A DNA stretch of 37,447 nt from Candidatus Krumholzibacteriia bacterium (GCA_024763215.1 JANTFX010000019.1:1-37447); one strand, 5' to 3'. Counted from the stretch's first letter, positions 7,941 through 17,705 are shown. Notes: generated from the letters alone by a model not told the origin. Numbers and translations are program-made.

Positions 7941-10501
7941 TTCGCCTGTGGTGGCGTTCCCTTGCCCGTTCCCTGCGCTCCGGGCGCACCCTGTTCCTGC
8001 TGGCCGTGCTCGGCGTCGCCCTGGGCGTCGCCTCGGTGGTCGCCATCCAGACCCTCAATCAGGGCGCTCTCGGCGCCTTCGACGGCAGCGTGCGCGCCGT
8101 CAGCGGGCGCGCCGACCTGACGGTGCTGGGCCTGACTCCGGCGTTTCCCGAGACCTTGCTGGTTCCGACCCTGGCCGATCCGGCCGTGGAGGCTGCCTGG
8201 GGCCTTTGCCGCGTGGACGCCGCGGTGGACGGTGTGGAAGGATTACTGCTGGATATGGTCGGGGTCGATCTGCTGGCTCCTGTGGGGCTGCCTCTGGAAG
8301 CCACCCTGGGCGCCGCCGATCCCGGCGATGCCCAGGCGGGCATCCTTGCCGCCATGGTCACGCCCGGCTGGGTGGCCGTCACCCCGGAGTTGGCGGCCAA
8401 CCAGGGATGGGCCGTTGGTGACGCCATTGAAGTCAGCAGCGGCAGCCGCACCGCTCCGCTGGTTATCGGCGCCCTGGTGGATTTCCGCACCCTTGACCCC
8501 ATGGCCCCACCCAACCTCGCGGTCATGGACATCGCCCAGGTCCAGGGACTGCTTGCCCGGCCGGGCCTCCTGCACCAGATCGACATCCGCCTGCGGCCCG
8601 GCACCGACACCGAAGCCGCCGCGGCCAGGCTGGGAGTGGCCCTGGGTCCTGGCGTCACCGTCGTCACCCCCGAGCAGCGCCAACAGGACACCCGCAGCCT
8701 GCTGGCCGCCTTCCGGCTGAATCTCACGGCATTGAGCCTGATCAGCGTCTTCGTGGGGGTGTTCCTGGTCCTTTCCAGCGTCCAGGCCTCGCTGACCATC
8801 CGGCGCCGGGAGTTCGGCATCCTGCGCTGCATCGGGGCCACGCCGCTGCAGGTGCGGGCCCTGATCCTGGCCGAGGTCGGCGTCCTCGGTCTGGCCGGAA
8901 TCATGGTGGGCATCCCCCTCGGCTACGCCATGGCGCTGGCCAATCTCCAGACCGTCAGCGGCACCCTGACCAACATCTATGTCCTGGATGGCATCTCGAA
9001 CCTGACCCTGACCCCCGGAGTCGTTCTCCTGGGCGCCGCCGTCGGACTGTGCGGAGCTTTGGCCGGCGCCCTCTGGCCGGCAGTCGAGATCTCCCGGCGG
9101 GACCCCCTTGTCCTGCTGGCGCCCGTCAACCTGCACGAGCAGGTCAGCCGCATCGCCTTCCGCCTTTCGGCCGTGGCCGCGCTGGCCGCGATCGCGGCCA
9201 CCGCCTGGTTCGCATGGGCGGGATCCCGTACCAATTACGGTGGATTCATCTACGGTGGCATCATGATGCTGGCCCTGCCCCTGGTGGTGCCCCTGGTGAT
9301 CAGCCTGACAGCGGGGTCGGCGCGCCCGCGCGGCATCGGTCCGGCCTTATGCCTGCGCAACCTGGCCGTGCGCCGGCAGGCTTCCACCCTGGCGGTCTCC
9401 GCGCTGGCGGTGACCGTGAGCATGCTCGTGGGCGTCACCCTGCTGGTGGCGGGTTTTCGCAGCACCCTGATCTCCTGGCTGGATGTGACCGTGCGGGCGG
9501 ACATCTATGTTTCGAGCAAGAGTTGGGCGCGGGCAGGCCCCGAGGCAACTCTGGATAGTGATCTCCTGGCCGGTCTGCGGTCCTGGCCGGGTGTGGCCGC
9601 GGTGGAGGAACAACGCCGCATGCATCTGTACACAGCGGACCGCCGCTTCCGCATCTGGCTCAACGGCATCAAGGTGGCTGACATTCCGGGCGCGGAACTG
9701 GCCACCCGCCTGCCACTCAAAAAGGGTGCACCTGAGGCCGTGGCCGCCGGCCTGGAACACGGGGAGATCCTCATCGGCGAACCCCTGGCCCAGAAGGCAA
9801 GGCTGGATATCGGGGACACCCTGGTCCTGTCCGGGCCCTCCGGTCCGCTGCGTTACCGCGTCGCCGGCATCGCCTACGATTACACCAGCGAAGGGGGCAC
9901 CGCCTTCGTGACCATGCCCACCCTGCAGAAGTCCTTTCCCGGTGAGCCGACCAGCAACGCGGCCCTGTTTCTGGAGCCCGGCGCCGATCAGGATGACCTG
10001 CTGCGCGATCTGCGCGCCGCATACAGCGACCGGCCACTGGTCCTGCGCAGCAATGCCGATCTCCGCCGGGAGGTGCTGGCCATCTTCGATCAGACCTTCG
10101 CCGTCACCGGCACTCTGCGCACCCTGGCCCTGATCATCGCCTGCCTGGGCGTGGCCCTCAACCTGCTGGTCCAGGCCCGGGAGCGGGCCGGGGAGTTGGG
10201 CTTGTTGCGCAGCCTGGGCGCCACCCGCAGGCAGATTTTCGGCCTGTTCGTGGGCGAAGGTCTGGGCGTCGGGATCCTGGGCCTGGGTCTGGGCCTGGTC
10301 GGGGGGATCGGCCTTGCCGCCCTGCTGATCGTGTTCGTGAACCGGCAATGGTTCGGATGGACCATCCGGCCCGCCTGGGCCGGGCAAGACCTGGCCCAGC
10401 AGGCGGTCATCATCCTGCTGGCCGTGGTCCTGGCCGCGGTCGTTCCGGCCTGGAAGGCCGGCCAGGCCGACCCGCTAACCTTGACGAGGGATGACCTGTG
10501 A
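7937..10501 (+). CDS. ABC exporter permease, FtsX/MacB superfamily (YbbP/AttFG-like)
   Basis: The 854-aa membrane protein has an N-terminal anchor (about 19-40), a periplasmic MacB-type domain, a first FtsX block (TM segments near 260-390 with RRREFGILRCIGATPLQVRALILAE), a central pair of helices, a second large periplasmic domain and a C-terminal FtsX block (RERAGELGLLRSLGATRRQIFGLFVGEGL, about 745-773). This duplicated layout of about ten helices is that of YbbP and other fused permeases. The start is GTG 7937, overlapping the ATPase stop. The end overlaps the next gene by GTGA. All three genes are probably translated as one unit. The cargo is not deducible, but the coupled lipocalin suggests export of a lipid-like or hydrophobic ligand across the envelope. 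Confidence 0.9.
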   Translation: MIRLWWRSLARSLRSGRTLFLLAVLGVALGVASVVAIQTLNQGALGAFDGSVRAVSGRADLTVLGLTPAFPETLLVPTLADPAVEAAWGLCRVDAAVDGVEGLLLDMVGVDLLAPVGLPLEATLGAADPGDAQAGILAAMVTPGWVAVTPELAANQGWAVGDAIEVSSGSRTAPLVIGALVDFRTLDPMAPPNLAVMDIAQVQGLLARPGLLHQIDIRLRPGTDTEAAAARLGVALGPGVTVVTPEQRQQDTRSLLAAFRLNLTALSLISVFVGVFLVLSSVQASLTIRRREFGILRCIGATPLQVRALILAEVGVLGLAGIMVGIPLGYAMALANLQTVSGTLTNIYVLDGISNLTLTPGVVLLGAAVGLCGALAGALWPAVEISRRDPLVLLAPVNLHEQVSRIAFRLSAVAALAAIAATAWFAWAGSRTNYGGFIYGGIMMLALPLVVPLVISLTAGSARPRGIGPALCLRNLAVRRQASTLAVSALAVTVSMLVGVTLLVAGFRSTLISWLDVTVRADIYVSSKSWARAGPEATLDSDLLAGLRSWPGVAAVEEQRRMHLYTADRRFRIWLNGIKVADIPGAELATRLPLKKGAPEAVAAGLEHGEILIGEPLAQKARLDIGDTLVLSGPSGPLRYRVAGIAYDYTSEGGTAFVTMPTLQKSFPGEPTSNAALFLEPGADQDDLLRDLRAAYSDRPLVLRSNADLRREVLAIFDQTFAVTGTLRTLALIIACLGVALNLLVQARERAGELGLLRSLGATRRQIFGLFVGEGLGVGILGLGLGLVGGIGLAALLIVFVNRQWFGWTIRPAWAGQDLAQQAVIILLAVVLAAVVPAWKAGQADPLTLTRDDL

Positions 10502-11625
10502 AATCCGCTTTGCGTATGATCCTGCTGGCGATGGCGGCCTGCTTTGTCCTGGGCGCCGCGGGGGGCGTATGGCGCGATGCGGCGCCGGGCTACCGCTGGT
10601 CATTTCCGGCCGACCTGGCCGCCCATCCGGACTACAAGACCGAGTGGTGGTACGTAACGGGACACCTGGACCGGCCCGGCGGCGAGACCCTGGGATTCCA
10701 GGTCACCTTCTTCCGGGTCGGTCTGTTGCCCCCCGGCAAGCAAACGGGCCGAACCGCCTGGGACCCCCGCGACCTGGTCATGGCTCATGCCGCACTGACG
10801 GATCCGGACTCCGGTCGCCATGTCTTCAGCGAGGTCATTCGGCGTACGACCCCGTTCCTGGGCGGATTCGGGTCTCCCGGGGATTCGATGCTGGCCTGGT
10901 GCGCGGCCCCCGCGGGCACACCCGGCAAGTGGACCCTGGTCCATGCGGACGGGGTCTTCAGGGTCAGGGTCCGCGACAACGCCCAGGACCTCGCATTCAC
11001 CCTCACGTGTCGCCCCACCCGGAAACCGGTCTTCCACGGCGATGGCGGTTTCAGCCCCAAGACCGCCACCGGGGATGTGGGCAGTCTGTACTTCTCCCAG
11101 ACGCGCATGGAAGTGCAGGGTTCGGTCCGGATCGCGGGCCGGGGGACACCCGTCACCGGCTCGGCCTGGCTGGACCGGGAGATCTTTTCCAACACCCTCG
11201 GCTCCGACCAGAAGGGCTGGGACTGGGCCGCGCTGAATCTGGATTCGGGCGAGGATCTCATGCTGTACCGGTTACGCGGCAAGGAGAGGCACGATGACTT
11301 CGCCCTGGGCACCTTCGTTGATTCCCTTGGCGCCGCCGCCCCCCTGCCCGGCAACGCCTGGCGCCTGGAACCCCTGCGGTGGTGGGCCAGCCCCCACACG
11401 GGCGCCCGGTACCCCGTGGCCTGGAAGCTCACGGTGCCCGGGCGGAACCTAACATTCCGCCTGGAAGCTGTTCTCCCCGATCAGGAGAACGTGTCCGCCC
11501 TGACGGGCATCCACTACTGGGAAGGCGCGGTGACCGTGGCGCCATGGGAAAACCCCGACCGGATCATCGGCCGGGGTTTCGTGGAACTGACCGGCTACGG
11601 GGAGGGCAGCAGGCCACCGGTGTGA
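10498..11625 (+). CDS. Secreted lipocalin-like AttH/CrtC-family protein
   Basis: 375 aa with an N-terminal signal sequence (about 1-22, hydrophobic, ending near GAAGG). The body carries the hallmarks of the AttH/CrtC (hydroxyneurosporene-synthase-like) double lipocalin fold. These are YKTEWWYVTGHL (about 42-53), FQVTFFR, the middle block VGSLYFSQTRM and GSAWLDREIFSN (about 221-232), and a C-terminal GIHYWEGAV. In attEFGH-type loci the protein of this family accompanies the ABC transporter, exactly as here, with the GTG start overlapping the permease stop (GTGA). It is therefore likely a periplasmic or surface ligand-binding partner of the exporter. Annotation as a carotenoid hydratase is unlikely because no carotenoid genes are near. 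The true ligand is unknown. Confidence 0.85.
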   Translation: MKSALRMILLAMAACFVLGAAGGVWRDAAPGYRWSFPADLAAHPDYKTEWWYVTGHLDRPGGETLGFQVTFFRVGLLPPGKQTGRTAWDPRDLVMAHAALTDPDSGRHVFSEVIRRTTPFLGGFGSPGDSMLAWCAAPAGTPGKWTLVHADGVFRVRVRDNAQDLAFTLTCRPTRKPVFHGDGGFSPKTATGDVGSLYFSQTRMEVQGSVRIAGRGTPVTGSAWLDREIFSNTLGSDQKGWDWAALNLDSGEDLMLYRLRGKERHDDFALGTFVDSLGAAAPLPGNAWRLEPLRWWASPHTGARYPVAWKLTVPGRNLTFRLEAVLPDQENVSALTGIHYWEGAVTVAPWENPDRIIGRGFVELTGYGEGSRPPV

Positions 11626-11667
11626 GCCGAAAGGCTGGTCAGGGAATATTCCCCAACCCCTTGGTCA

Positions 11668-11702
11668 CCCCGCCGCGGCTACCTGCGTATTCGCCGCCGG
11701 GG
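11668..11702. other. Stem-loop between convergent operons
   Basis: CCCCG and GCGGC arms face GCCGC and CGGGG (with a two-base bulge) across a loop of about 13 nt, just past the stop codon of the DAHP synthase gene and 43 nt after the lipocalin gene. It has no T-tract on either strand, so if it ends transcription it is not a classical intrinsic terminator. It may instead protect 3' ends. Confidence 0.35.
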
Positions 11703-11704
11703 CC

Positions 11705-12721
11705 TCAGGTCACCAGCGGTTTGCCCACCGCCGCGGCGATGGTCCCCAGCTGCTTCATGAGGTCGTTCAGCATGGGAAACGTCAATGCCTGGGGCCCGTC
11801 GCTGAGGGCCTTGGCCGGATCGGGGTGCGTCTCGATGATGATGCCGTCGGCGCCGGCGGCCGCGGCGGCCAGGGCCATGGCCGGCACGTACTGCACCAGG
11901 CCCGCTGCGTGGCTGGGATCGACGATGATGGGCAGGTGGGTGCGTTCGTGCAGGACGGGCACCGCGGAGATGTCCAGGGTGTTGCGGGTGGCTGTCTCGA
12001 AGGTGCGGATGCCGCGCTCACACAGCAGGACCTGCTCGTTGCCGTTGGACATGATGTACTCGGCGGCCAGCAGCAACTCATCGATGGTGCTCATCAGGCC
12101 GCGCTTTAGCATGACCGGGGTACGCGCCTTGCCCACCGCCTCCAGCAGGGCGTAGTTCTGCATGTTGCGGGCGCCGATCTGCAGGATGTCCGCATAGCGG
12201 CTGACCAGGGGCACCAGATCGGGAGCCACCACCTCGGTGATGATCGGCAGGTCGGTCTTCTCCCGCGCCAGGGCCAATAGCCGCAGCCCTTCCTCCTTCA
12301 AACCCTGGAAGCTGTAGGGCGAGGTACGAGGCTTGTAGGCGCCTCCGCGCAGGACATGGCCGCCACTGGAAACCACCGCCTTGGCCGTGGCCAGCAACTG
12401 CTCCTCGCTCTCCACGGCGCAAGGCCCGGCCATGACCACGAAGCGCGGTCCGCCGATGCGCAACCGGCCGACCTTGACCACCGTGGGTTCGGTACGGAAG
12501 TCCCGGCTGACCAGCTTGCCCTTGCTCTGCAGGGGCGAGATCCGGGCCACACCGGCCAGCTCGGCGACCGGGGCGAGGTCGGGCTCCGCCGCGTCCATGA
12601 CGCCGATCACGGTGCGTTCGGCCCCGTGGTGGGGGCGCGGCGTGAAGCCCAGGTTCTCGACGAAACTGATGACCCGGCCCAGGTCGGCCAGGGTGCTGTC
12701 GGGTCGCATCTCGATGATCAT
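11705..12721 (-). CDS. aroF: 3-deoxy-7-phosphoheptulonate (DAHP) synthase
   Basis: It catalyses the first step of the shikimate pathway (phosphoenolpyruvate + erythrose-4-phosphate to DAHP). The 338-aa protein is of the Bacillus/Thermotoga type I-beta class (TIGR01361). An N-terminal ferredoxin-like regulatory domain (about 1-70, [20 protein letters not shown]) is followed by the barrel. The barrel has GPCAVES (metal-ligand Cys 101), [16 protein letters not shown] (125-140), the QIGARNMQN segment, MLKRG and DPSHAAG. The start is ATG 12721 with GGGAGA 7 nt upstream; it overlaps the trpA stop as ATGA. As the last gene of the trp operon it would fall under the same attenuator, linking entry into aromatic synthesis to tryptophan supply. 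The N-terminal domain in relatives mediates feedback inhibition. The product might alternatively be named AroA(beta) or AroG. Confidence 0.95.
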   Translation of the reverse strand: MIIEMRPDSTLADLGRVISFVENLGFTPRPHHGAERTVIGVMDAAEPDLAPVAELAGVARISPLQSKGKLVSRDFRTEPTVVKVGRLRIGGPRFVVMAGPCAVESEEQLLATAKAVVSSGGHVLRGGAYKPRTSPYSFQGLKEEGLRLLALAREKTDLPIITEVVAPDLVPLVSRYADILQIGARNMQNYALLEAVGKARTPVMLKRGLMSTIDELLLAAEYIMSNGNEQVLLCERGIRTFETATRNTLDISAVPVLHERTHLPIIVDPSHAAGLVQYVPAMALAAAAAGADGIIIETHPDPAKALSDGPQALTFPMLNDLMKQLGTIAAAVGKPLVT

Positions 12722-13536
12722 GACGATTCTCCCTGCGCGGCGATGGCCGCGCGCACTTCGGTCAGGAATTCCTTCACCGCCGCCGCGGCCGCGGTGGGGT
12801 CCGCAGCCTCGGCCACCCGGCGCAGCAACGCGCTGCCGATGACCGCCCCATCGGCCAGGCGGCACACCCTCGCGGCGGTCCCGGGATCGGAGATTCCGAA
12901 GCCCACGCATACCGGCTGGTCGCACGCCGCGCGAACCCGCGCGACGGTGTCGGTCAGGTCGCCCGGACCGCCCGCCCCGGTCACGCCCGTGGTCGAGACC
13001 AGGTACAAAAAGCCCCGTGCGGACCTGCCCAGGGAGGCCATGCGGCCGGTGCCGGTGGTCGGGGCCAGCAACTCGATCAGGGCCACGCCGCGTTCGGCCA
13101 TCAGGGCGCGCAGAGGTGCGGACTCCTCGTGGGGCAGATCCGGCACGATCAACCCCGAAACCCCCGCCTCCGTGCAGGCGGCGGCGAACTTCTCCGGCCC
13201 GAATTTCAGGACGGGGTTCAGGTAGCCCATCAAGATCACCTGCAGGCCGTGCCGCTCCCGGGCCTCGGCTGCCATGGCCAGGACCCGCCGCATGGTCACC
13301 CCCCGGTCCAGGGCCTGCTGCGAAGCGGCCTGGATCACCGGCCCGTCGGCCACCGGATCGCTGAAGGGCATGCCGATTTCCAGCACCTTGCAGCCGGATG
13401 CGGCCACTGCCTCCAGCAGCAGCGAGAATCCCTCGCGGTCGGGGTAGCCCGCCGTAAGAAACGGCACCAGCAGCTTGCCGCCGGTGTCGCGGCGCTCGCG
13501 GGCGAAGGCATCGAGCCTCAATGCGGCCTCACTCAT
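12718..13536 (-). CDS. trpA: Tryptophan synthase alpha subunit
   Basis: It cleaves indole-3-glycerol phosphate to indole and glyceraldehyde-3-phosphate and channels indole to TrpB. The 272-aa TIM barrel shows [10 protein letters not shown] (24-33) and [15 protein letters not shown] (52-66), which contains catalytic Glu53 and Asp64. It also has [11 protein letters not shown] and the phosphate-binding end GFGISDP plus [10 protein letters not shown]. The ATG overlaps the 3' end of trpB by eight bases, and its stop overlaps the DAHP synthase start as ATGA. The order trpB-trpA is the common one. Length and motifs are normal. Confidence 0.97.
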   Translation of the reverse strand: MSEAALRLDAFARERRDTGGKLLVPFLTAGYPDREGFSLLLEAVAASGCKVLEIGMPFSDPVADGPVIQAASQQALDRGVTMRRVLAMAAEARERHGLQVILMGYLNPVLKFGPEKFAAACTEAGVSGLIVPDLPHEESAPLRALMAERGVALIELLAPTTGTGRMASLGRSARGFLYLVSTTGVTGAGGPGDLTDTVARVRAACDQPVCVGFGISDPGTAARVCRLADGAVIGSALLRRVAEAADPTAAAAAVKEFLTEVRAAIAAQGESS

Positions 13537-14713
13537 GGGCGGCTCCTTCCAGGCTGGACATATCCTTGTCGCCGCGGCCGGAGAGATTGACCAGGATGAT
13601 CCGACCGGCCGGGGCGCCTGACGCCAGTTTGCGCGCGAAGGCCAGCGCGTGGCTGGATTCCAGGGCGGGGATGATGCCTTCGCGCCGGGCCAGGTCCGCG
13701 CAGGCGGCCAGGGCCTCGGCGTCTGTCACGGTGTCGTAACGCACGCGGCCCGTGTCCTTCAGGTGGCTGTGCTCCGGTCCTACCCCGGGATAGTCAAGAC
13801 CCGCGGCGATGGAGTGGGCCGGCAGGACCTGGCCGTCGTCGTCCTGCATCAGGTAGCTGTAGGAACCGTGCAGCACCCCCGGTTCGCCCAGGCAGAGGGC
13901 GGCGGCGTGGCCCTGGTTCGAGCCCCCGGCCTCCACGCCGAACAGCTCCACGCCGTCATCGGCCAGAAACCCGCTGAAGATGCCGATGGCGTTGCTGCCG
14001 CCGCCCACGCAGGCAACCACCTGGTCGGGCAGGCGGCCGGCCGCGGCCAGGATCTGCTCGCGCGCCTCGGTTCCGATGACCGCCTGGAAGTCGCGCACGA
14101 TGGTGGGATACGGATGCGGTCCCACCACCGAGCCGATGATGTAGTGCGTCGTATCCACGTTGGTGACCCAGTCGCGGATGGCCTCGCTGGTGGCGTCCTT
14201 GAGGGTGCGCGCCCCGCTGAGCACGGGCACGACCTTCGCTCCCATCATCTCCATGCGCGCCACGTTGGGGGCCTGGCGCTCCATGTCCACCTCCCCCATA
14301 TACACCGTGCACTCCAGGCCCGCCCAGGCCGCCACCGTCGCGGTGGCCACGCCGTGCTGGCCGGCGCCGGTCTCGGCCACCAGGCGCATCTTACCCATCC
14401 TGCGGGCCAGCAGCACCTGGCCCAGGCAGTTGTTGATCTTGTGGGCGCCGGTGTGGTTCAGGTCCTCGCGCTTGAGGTAGATCACCGCCTGGCCTCCGTA
14501 CTCGCGCTCGATGTTCCGCGCCCGGTACAGGGGCGTGGGCCGGCCGGAGTAATCCTTGAGCAAGGCATGGAACTCGACCTGGAACTCCGGATCGCTACGG
14601 GCCTCGTCGTACACGCGCTCCAGCTCGCTGAGACCCGGCATGAGGGTCTCGGGCACGAACTGACCGCCGTACACGCCGAAGCGCCCGGGCCCGGTGCGGG
14701 CGATGATGCTCAT
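13529..14713 (-). CDS. trpB: Tryptophan synthase beta subunit
   Basis: The PLP enzyme condenses indole and serine to tryptophan. The 394-aa product begins [24 protein letters not shown], with the classical beta-1 type N-terminus. It has the Schiff-base lysine in [14 protein letters not shown] (Lys92), the glycine-rich phosphate loop [10 protein letters not shown], and [14 protein letters not shown], and it ends near [12 protein letters not shown]. The start is ATG 14713, overlapping the trpCF stop as ATGA; a longer open frame upstream is inside trpCF. It is the major TrpB1 form, expected to pair with the TrpA encoded next. Confidence 0.97.
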   Translation of the reverse strand: MSIIARTGPGRFGVYGGQFVPETLMPGLSELERVYDEARSDPEFQVEFHALLKDYSGRPTPLYRARNIEREYGGQAVIYLKREDLNHTGAHKINNCLGQVLLARRMGKMRLVAETGAGQHGVATATVAAWAGLECTVYMGEVDMERQAPNVARMEMMGAKVVPVLSGARTLKDATSEAIRDWVTNVDTTHYIIGSVVGPHPYPTIVRDFQAVIGTEAREQILAAAGRLPDQVVACVGGGSNAIGIFSGFLADDGVELFGVEAGGSNQGHAAALCLGEPGVLHGSYSYLMQDDDGQVLPAHSIAAGLDYPGVGPEHSHLKDTGRVRYDTVTDAEALAACADLARREGIIPALESSHALAFARKLASGAPAGRIILVNLSGRGDKDMSSLEGAAHE

Positions 14714-16092
14714 CGGATGACCTCCTGGAAAAACCGGTGCACGCGACCGGGATCCTTGCGGCCGGGTGCGGCCTCCACCGCCCGACAGATGTCGATGGCG
14801 AAGGGCCGGACGCCCCCCGGCGCCGACCCGGTTCCCGAGTCCAGCCCTCCGGCCAGGAACAGCTCGGCGCCCTGCGCGGCCAGGGCCGCCGCGGCTTCCA
14901 GCCAATCGGGATCGCCCGTCGCGGCGGCGCCGCCGGCCTTGGGCTGGTCCAGCAGGAAGTAGCGGGCTTCGTCATAACGGCGCACGGTGTCGTCCCCGAT
15001 CTGGCCCGGTGTGAGCGCCTTGATCAGCGGCCGGCCCGTGAGTCTCCGCACCTCCCGCAGGTACTCCGGACTCTCGCTGCCGTGCAGCTGGATCAGGTCC
15101 AGGTCGCAGGCTGCGGCCGTCTGGGCCACCAGGGAGGCGTCCTGGTCCATGAACACCCCCACCAGGCGGGCATACGGCGCGGCCACGCGGATGGCGCGAG
15201 CCCGGTCGACGCCAATCCGACGCGGACTCTCCGCGAAGATCACCCCCAGCAGGTCAGCGCCCTCGGCCGCACACAGCGCCGCATCCTCCGGAGTGGTCAG
15301 GCCGCAGATCTTCACCCGCACCCGATCCTCGTCCTCGCGTCCGTTCAGTTCGCGCACCTTCCGCCCTGGATCACCGCTCAGCAGCAGGGCGTGGCCCACC
15401 AGGAAGGCGTCCGCGCCCCGGCCCGCGAGGCGCTCGATGTCCGCGCGTCGCTCCAGGCCGCTTTCACTGACGCGCACCACATCGCCCGGAATGCGGGGCA
15501 ACAGCCGTTCGCTGCGGGCGATGTCGGTCTCCAGGGTGGACAGGTCTCGGTTGTTGATCCCCACCACGCGGGCGCCGGCGGTCAGGGCGCGTTCGATCTC
15601 CCGGCCGTCATGGCACTCCACCAGCGCGTCCAGGCCCAGGGCGTGGACCTCGGCCAGGAACGCGCGCAGGTCCGCGTCGTCCAGCATGCGCGCGATCAGC
15701 AGCACGGCGTCCGCGCCCGCGGCCCAGGCGGCGCGGATCTGCACCGGATCGATGATGAAGTCCTTGCTGATCACCGACAACGGCGCGGCCCGGCGCATGG
15801 TCGCCAGGTCGTCCAGGGAGGTGCCGAAGTTGGCCGCATCGGTGACCACCGACATGGCCACCGCTCCTGAGCGCGCGTACCAGCGCGCCAGGTTGCCAGG
15901 GGAAGAGGGATTGCGGAAGTCCGGGCGGCTGGGGGACGTAGCCTTGACCTCGGCGATGATGCCCCGGCTGCCCCGCAGGGTGTCCGCGAAGGGCCGCACC
16001 GCGTCCCACGGGCGGCGTTCCGGCGCCGGGTGCGCCTTCAGGTGGGCGACCTCGCGTTCCTTCTGCCCGCGCACCGCATCCAGGAAGCTCAC
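14710..16092 (-). CDS. trpCF: Bifunctional indole-3-glycerol phosphate synthase / phosphoribosylanthranilate isomerase
   Basis: One unbroken frame of 460 aa carries two TIM barrels. Residues 1-257 are TrpC (IGPS): [11 protein letters not shown] (45-55, with the catalytic Glu and Lys), [42 protein letters not shown] and VSESG. Residues about 258-460 are TrpF (PRAI): [14 protein letters not shown] (catalytic Cys263), [24 protein letters not shown], and LLDQPKAGG with the catalytic Asp at about 382. No stop, frameshift or ribosome site separates them, so it is a real fusion in the E. coli order C-F. The start is GTG 16092, with GGAGG 7 nt upstream and a GTGA overlap with trpD. The open frame to 16524 merely shadows trpD. 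The two activities are steps 3 and 4 (TrpF then TrpC) of the pathway. Confidence 0.95.
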   Translation of the reverse strand: MSFLDAVRGQKEREVAHLKAHPAPERRPWDAVRPFADTLRGSRGIIAEVKATSPSRPDFRNPSSPGNLARWYARSGAVAMSVVTDAANFGTSLDDLATMRRAAPLSVISKDFIIDPVQIRAAWAAGADAVLLIARMLDDADLRAFLAEVHALGLDALVECHDGREIERALTAGARVVGINNRDLSTLETDIARSERLLPRIPGDVVRVSESGLERRADIERLAGRGADAFLVGHALLLSGDPGRKVRELNGREDEDRVRVKICGLTTPEDAALCAAEGADLLGVIFAESPRRIGVDRARAIRVAAPYARLVGVFMDQDASLVAQTAAACDLDLIQLHGSESPEYLREVRRLTGRPLIKALTPGQIGDDTVRRYDEARYFLLDQPKAGGAAATGDPDWLEAAAALAAQGAELFLAGGLDSGTGSAPGGVRPFAIDICRAVEAAPGRKDPGRVHRFFQEVIR

Positions 16093-17120
16093 GCCGATTC
16101 CTCCCTGGCCAGGCCGCCGCTGACGGCGACCAGTTCCTCCAGCTTGGCCAGGGCGCTGCCGTCGACCAGGGCCCGGCGCGCCAGCTGTGCGCCCTCGCGC
16201 GCGTCTGCGGCCACCCCGCCGGCCACCGCCGCGAAAGCCGCGTTCAGGATCACGGCCGCCGCCGCCCGCGGCCGCCCGCCGCCGAAAATCTCCCGGATCA
16301 GAGCGGCGTTTTCGGCCGCCGTCCCGCCGGCCAGGGAGGCCAGGGGCACCGGATCCAGGCCCGCCTCCTGCGGCATGAACTCGTACATGCGTACGGTGCT
16401 TCCGCGCAGCTCCGCCACCCGGGTCGGCCCGCAGGGTGAGACCTCGTCCAGGCCGCCGTGGCCGTGGACCACGAAGGCCCGCTCGGCGCCCAGCTCGCCC
16501 AGGGCCCGGCACACCGGTTCGCACAGGCCGGGGTCGTACACACCCATGACCTGGCGTCTAACCCCCGCGGGGTTGGTCAGGGGACCCAGCAGGTTGAAGA
16601 CCGTGCGCACGCCCAGTTCCCGGCGCACGGGCATGGCATGCTTCATGGCCGGGTGCAGGCGCGGGGCGAAGAGGAATCCCACCCCCACGGTGTCGATGAG
16701 CCGGCCGACCTGCTCCGGTTGCAGATCGATGACAACGCCCAGCGCCTCCAGCACGTCCGCGCTGCCACTCCGTGATGACACCGCGCGGTTGCCATGCTTG
16801 GCCACCCCCGCCCCCAGGGCAGCGGCCACCAGCGCCGCGGCGGTGGAGATGTTGAAGGTACCGCTGCGGTCGCCCCCGGTGCCGCAGGTATCGACGAGAT
16901 CCGGGCGTCCGGCGGGGATCGCCACCGCGTGGGTGCGCATGGCCTCGGCGAATCCCGTGATCTCGGCCGCCGTCTCGCCCTTCAGGCGCAGGGCGACCAG
17001 GTGGGCGGCCAGCAGGGCCGGAGTCATCCGCCCCCCCATGACCGCGTGCATCAGATCACGGGCGCCCTCACGGCCCAGGTCCTCTCCACGCAACAGGATG
17101 TCCAGGCTCTCAATCGCCAC
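16089..17120 (-). CDS. trpD: Anthranilate phosphoribosyltransferase
   Basis: It transfers phosphoribose from PRPP to anthranilate. The 343-aa protein has the small helical N-domain (GGRMTPALLAAHLVALRLKGETAAEI), then the PRPP-binding loop DTCGTGGDRSGTFNIST (about 77-93). Next are VAKHGNRAVSSRSGSADVLEALG (anthranilate and phosphate contacts) and FLFAPRLHPAMKHAMPVRRELGVRTVFNLLGPLTNPA. The acidic metal-binding motif is GLDEVSP. It is not fused to TrpG. The start overlaps the end of trpG by 11 bases and the stop overlaps trpCF as GTGA. Confidence 0.97.
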   Translation of the reverse strand: MAIESLDILLRGEDLGREGARDLMHAVMGGRMTPALLAAHLVALRLKGETAAEITGFAEAMRTHAVAIPAGRPDLVDTCGTGGDRSGTFNISTAAALVAAALGAGVAKHGNRAVSSRSGSADVLEALGVVIDLQPEQVGRLIDTVGVGFLFAPRLHPAMKHAMPVRRELGVRTVFNLLGPLTNPAGVRRQVMGVYDPGLCEPVCRALGELGAERAFVVHGHGGLDEVSPCGPTRVAELRGSTVRMYEFMPQEAGLDPVPLASLAGGTAAENAALIREIFGGGRPRAAAAVILNAAFAAVAGGVAADAREGAQLARRALVDGSALAKLEELVAVSGGLAREESA

Positions 17121-17703
17121 GGCCGGCCTCCTCGGTGCGGGTCATCTCCAGGAAGTTGGCCAGCAGGCGACGGCCCTCCACGGTCAGGATGGACTCGGGA
17201 TGGAACTGCACGCCCTCGACCCGCTTGTCCGGCATGCGCACGCCCATGATCTCGCCGCTGGAGGTGTAGGAGGCGATTTTCAGGACCGACGGCAGGGTGT
17301 CCTCGCGGGCGGTCAGCGAGTGGTAGCGCGTGGCCGGGAAGGGATTGGACAACCCCTCGTAGATGGTCTGGCCGTCGTGGTACACGCGGCTGGTCTTGCC
17401 GTGCATGACGCGGTCGGCCCGGCTGATGGTTCCGCCGCAGGCCTGGACGATGCACTGGTGGCCCAGGCAGATGCCCAGAATGGGGATGCGGCCGGTGAAG
17501 TGGCGGATGAACTCCAGACTCACCCCCGCGTCGTCCGGCGTGCCCGGCCCCGGCGAGATGATGAGCGATTCCGGCCCCAGGGCCACGGCCTCGTCCAGGG
17601 TGATCCGGTCGTTGCGGGTCACGGTGACCTCGGCGCCGAGTTCGCCCAGCAGCTGCACGACGTTGTAGGTGAACGAATCGTAGTTGTCGATGAGCAGATG
17701 CAT
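17110..17703 (-). CDS. trpG: Anthranilate synthase glutamine amidotransferase subunit
   Basis: A class I glutamine amidotransferase of 197 aa that supplies ammonia to TrpE; in many bacteria such a subunit also serves 4-amino-4-deoxychorismate synthase (PabA). It begins MHLLIDNYDSFTYN and has the oxyanion segment SPGPGTPDDAG, the nucleophile in GICLGHQ (Cys79) and a catalytic His-Glu in GVQFHPESI. The start is ATG 17703, two bases after the trpE stop. The longer open frame to 18132 shadows trpE. Its place directly after trpE argues for TrpG; dual use as PabA is possible because no other copy is seen here. Confidence 0.96.
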   Translation of the reverse strand: MHLLIDNYDSFTYNVVQLLGELGAEVTVTRNDRITLDEAVALGPESLIISPGPGTPDDAGVSLEFIRHFTGRIPILGICLGHQCIVQACGGTISRADRVMHGKTSRVYHDGQTIYEGLSNPFPATRYHSLTAREDTLPSVLKIASYTSSGEIMGVRMPDKRVEGVQFHPESILTVEGRRLLANFLEMTRTEEAGRGD

Positions 17704-17705
17704 GG

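Noticed and set aside
10498-11625. Annotation as carotenoid 1,2-hydratase (CrtC)
   Set aside because: The fold is shared, but no carotenoid genes are near and coupling to an ABC exporter points to the AttH type.
16093-16524. A longer trpCF reading frame starting inside trpD
   Set aside because: The extra part is Arg/Gly-rich antisense-like sequence in another frame of trpD; GTG 16092 has GGAGG and the usual TrpC N-terminus.
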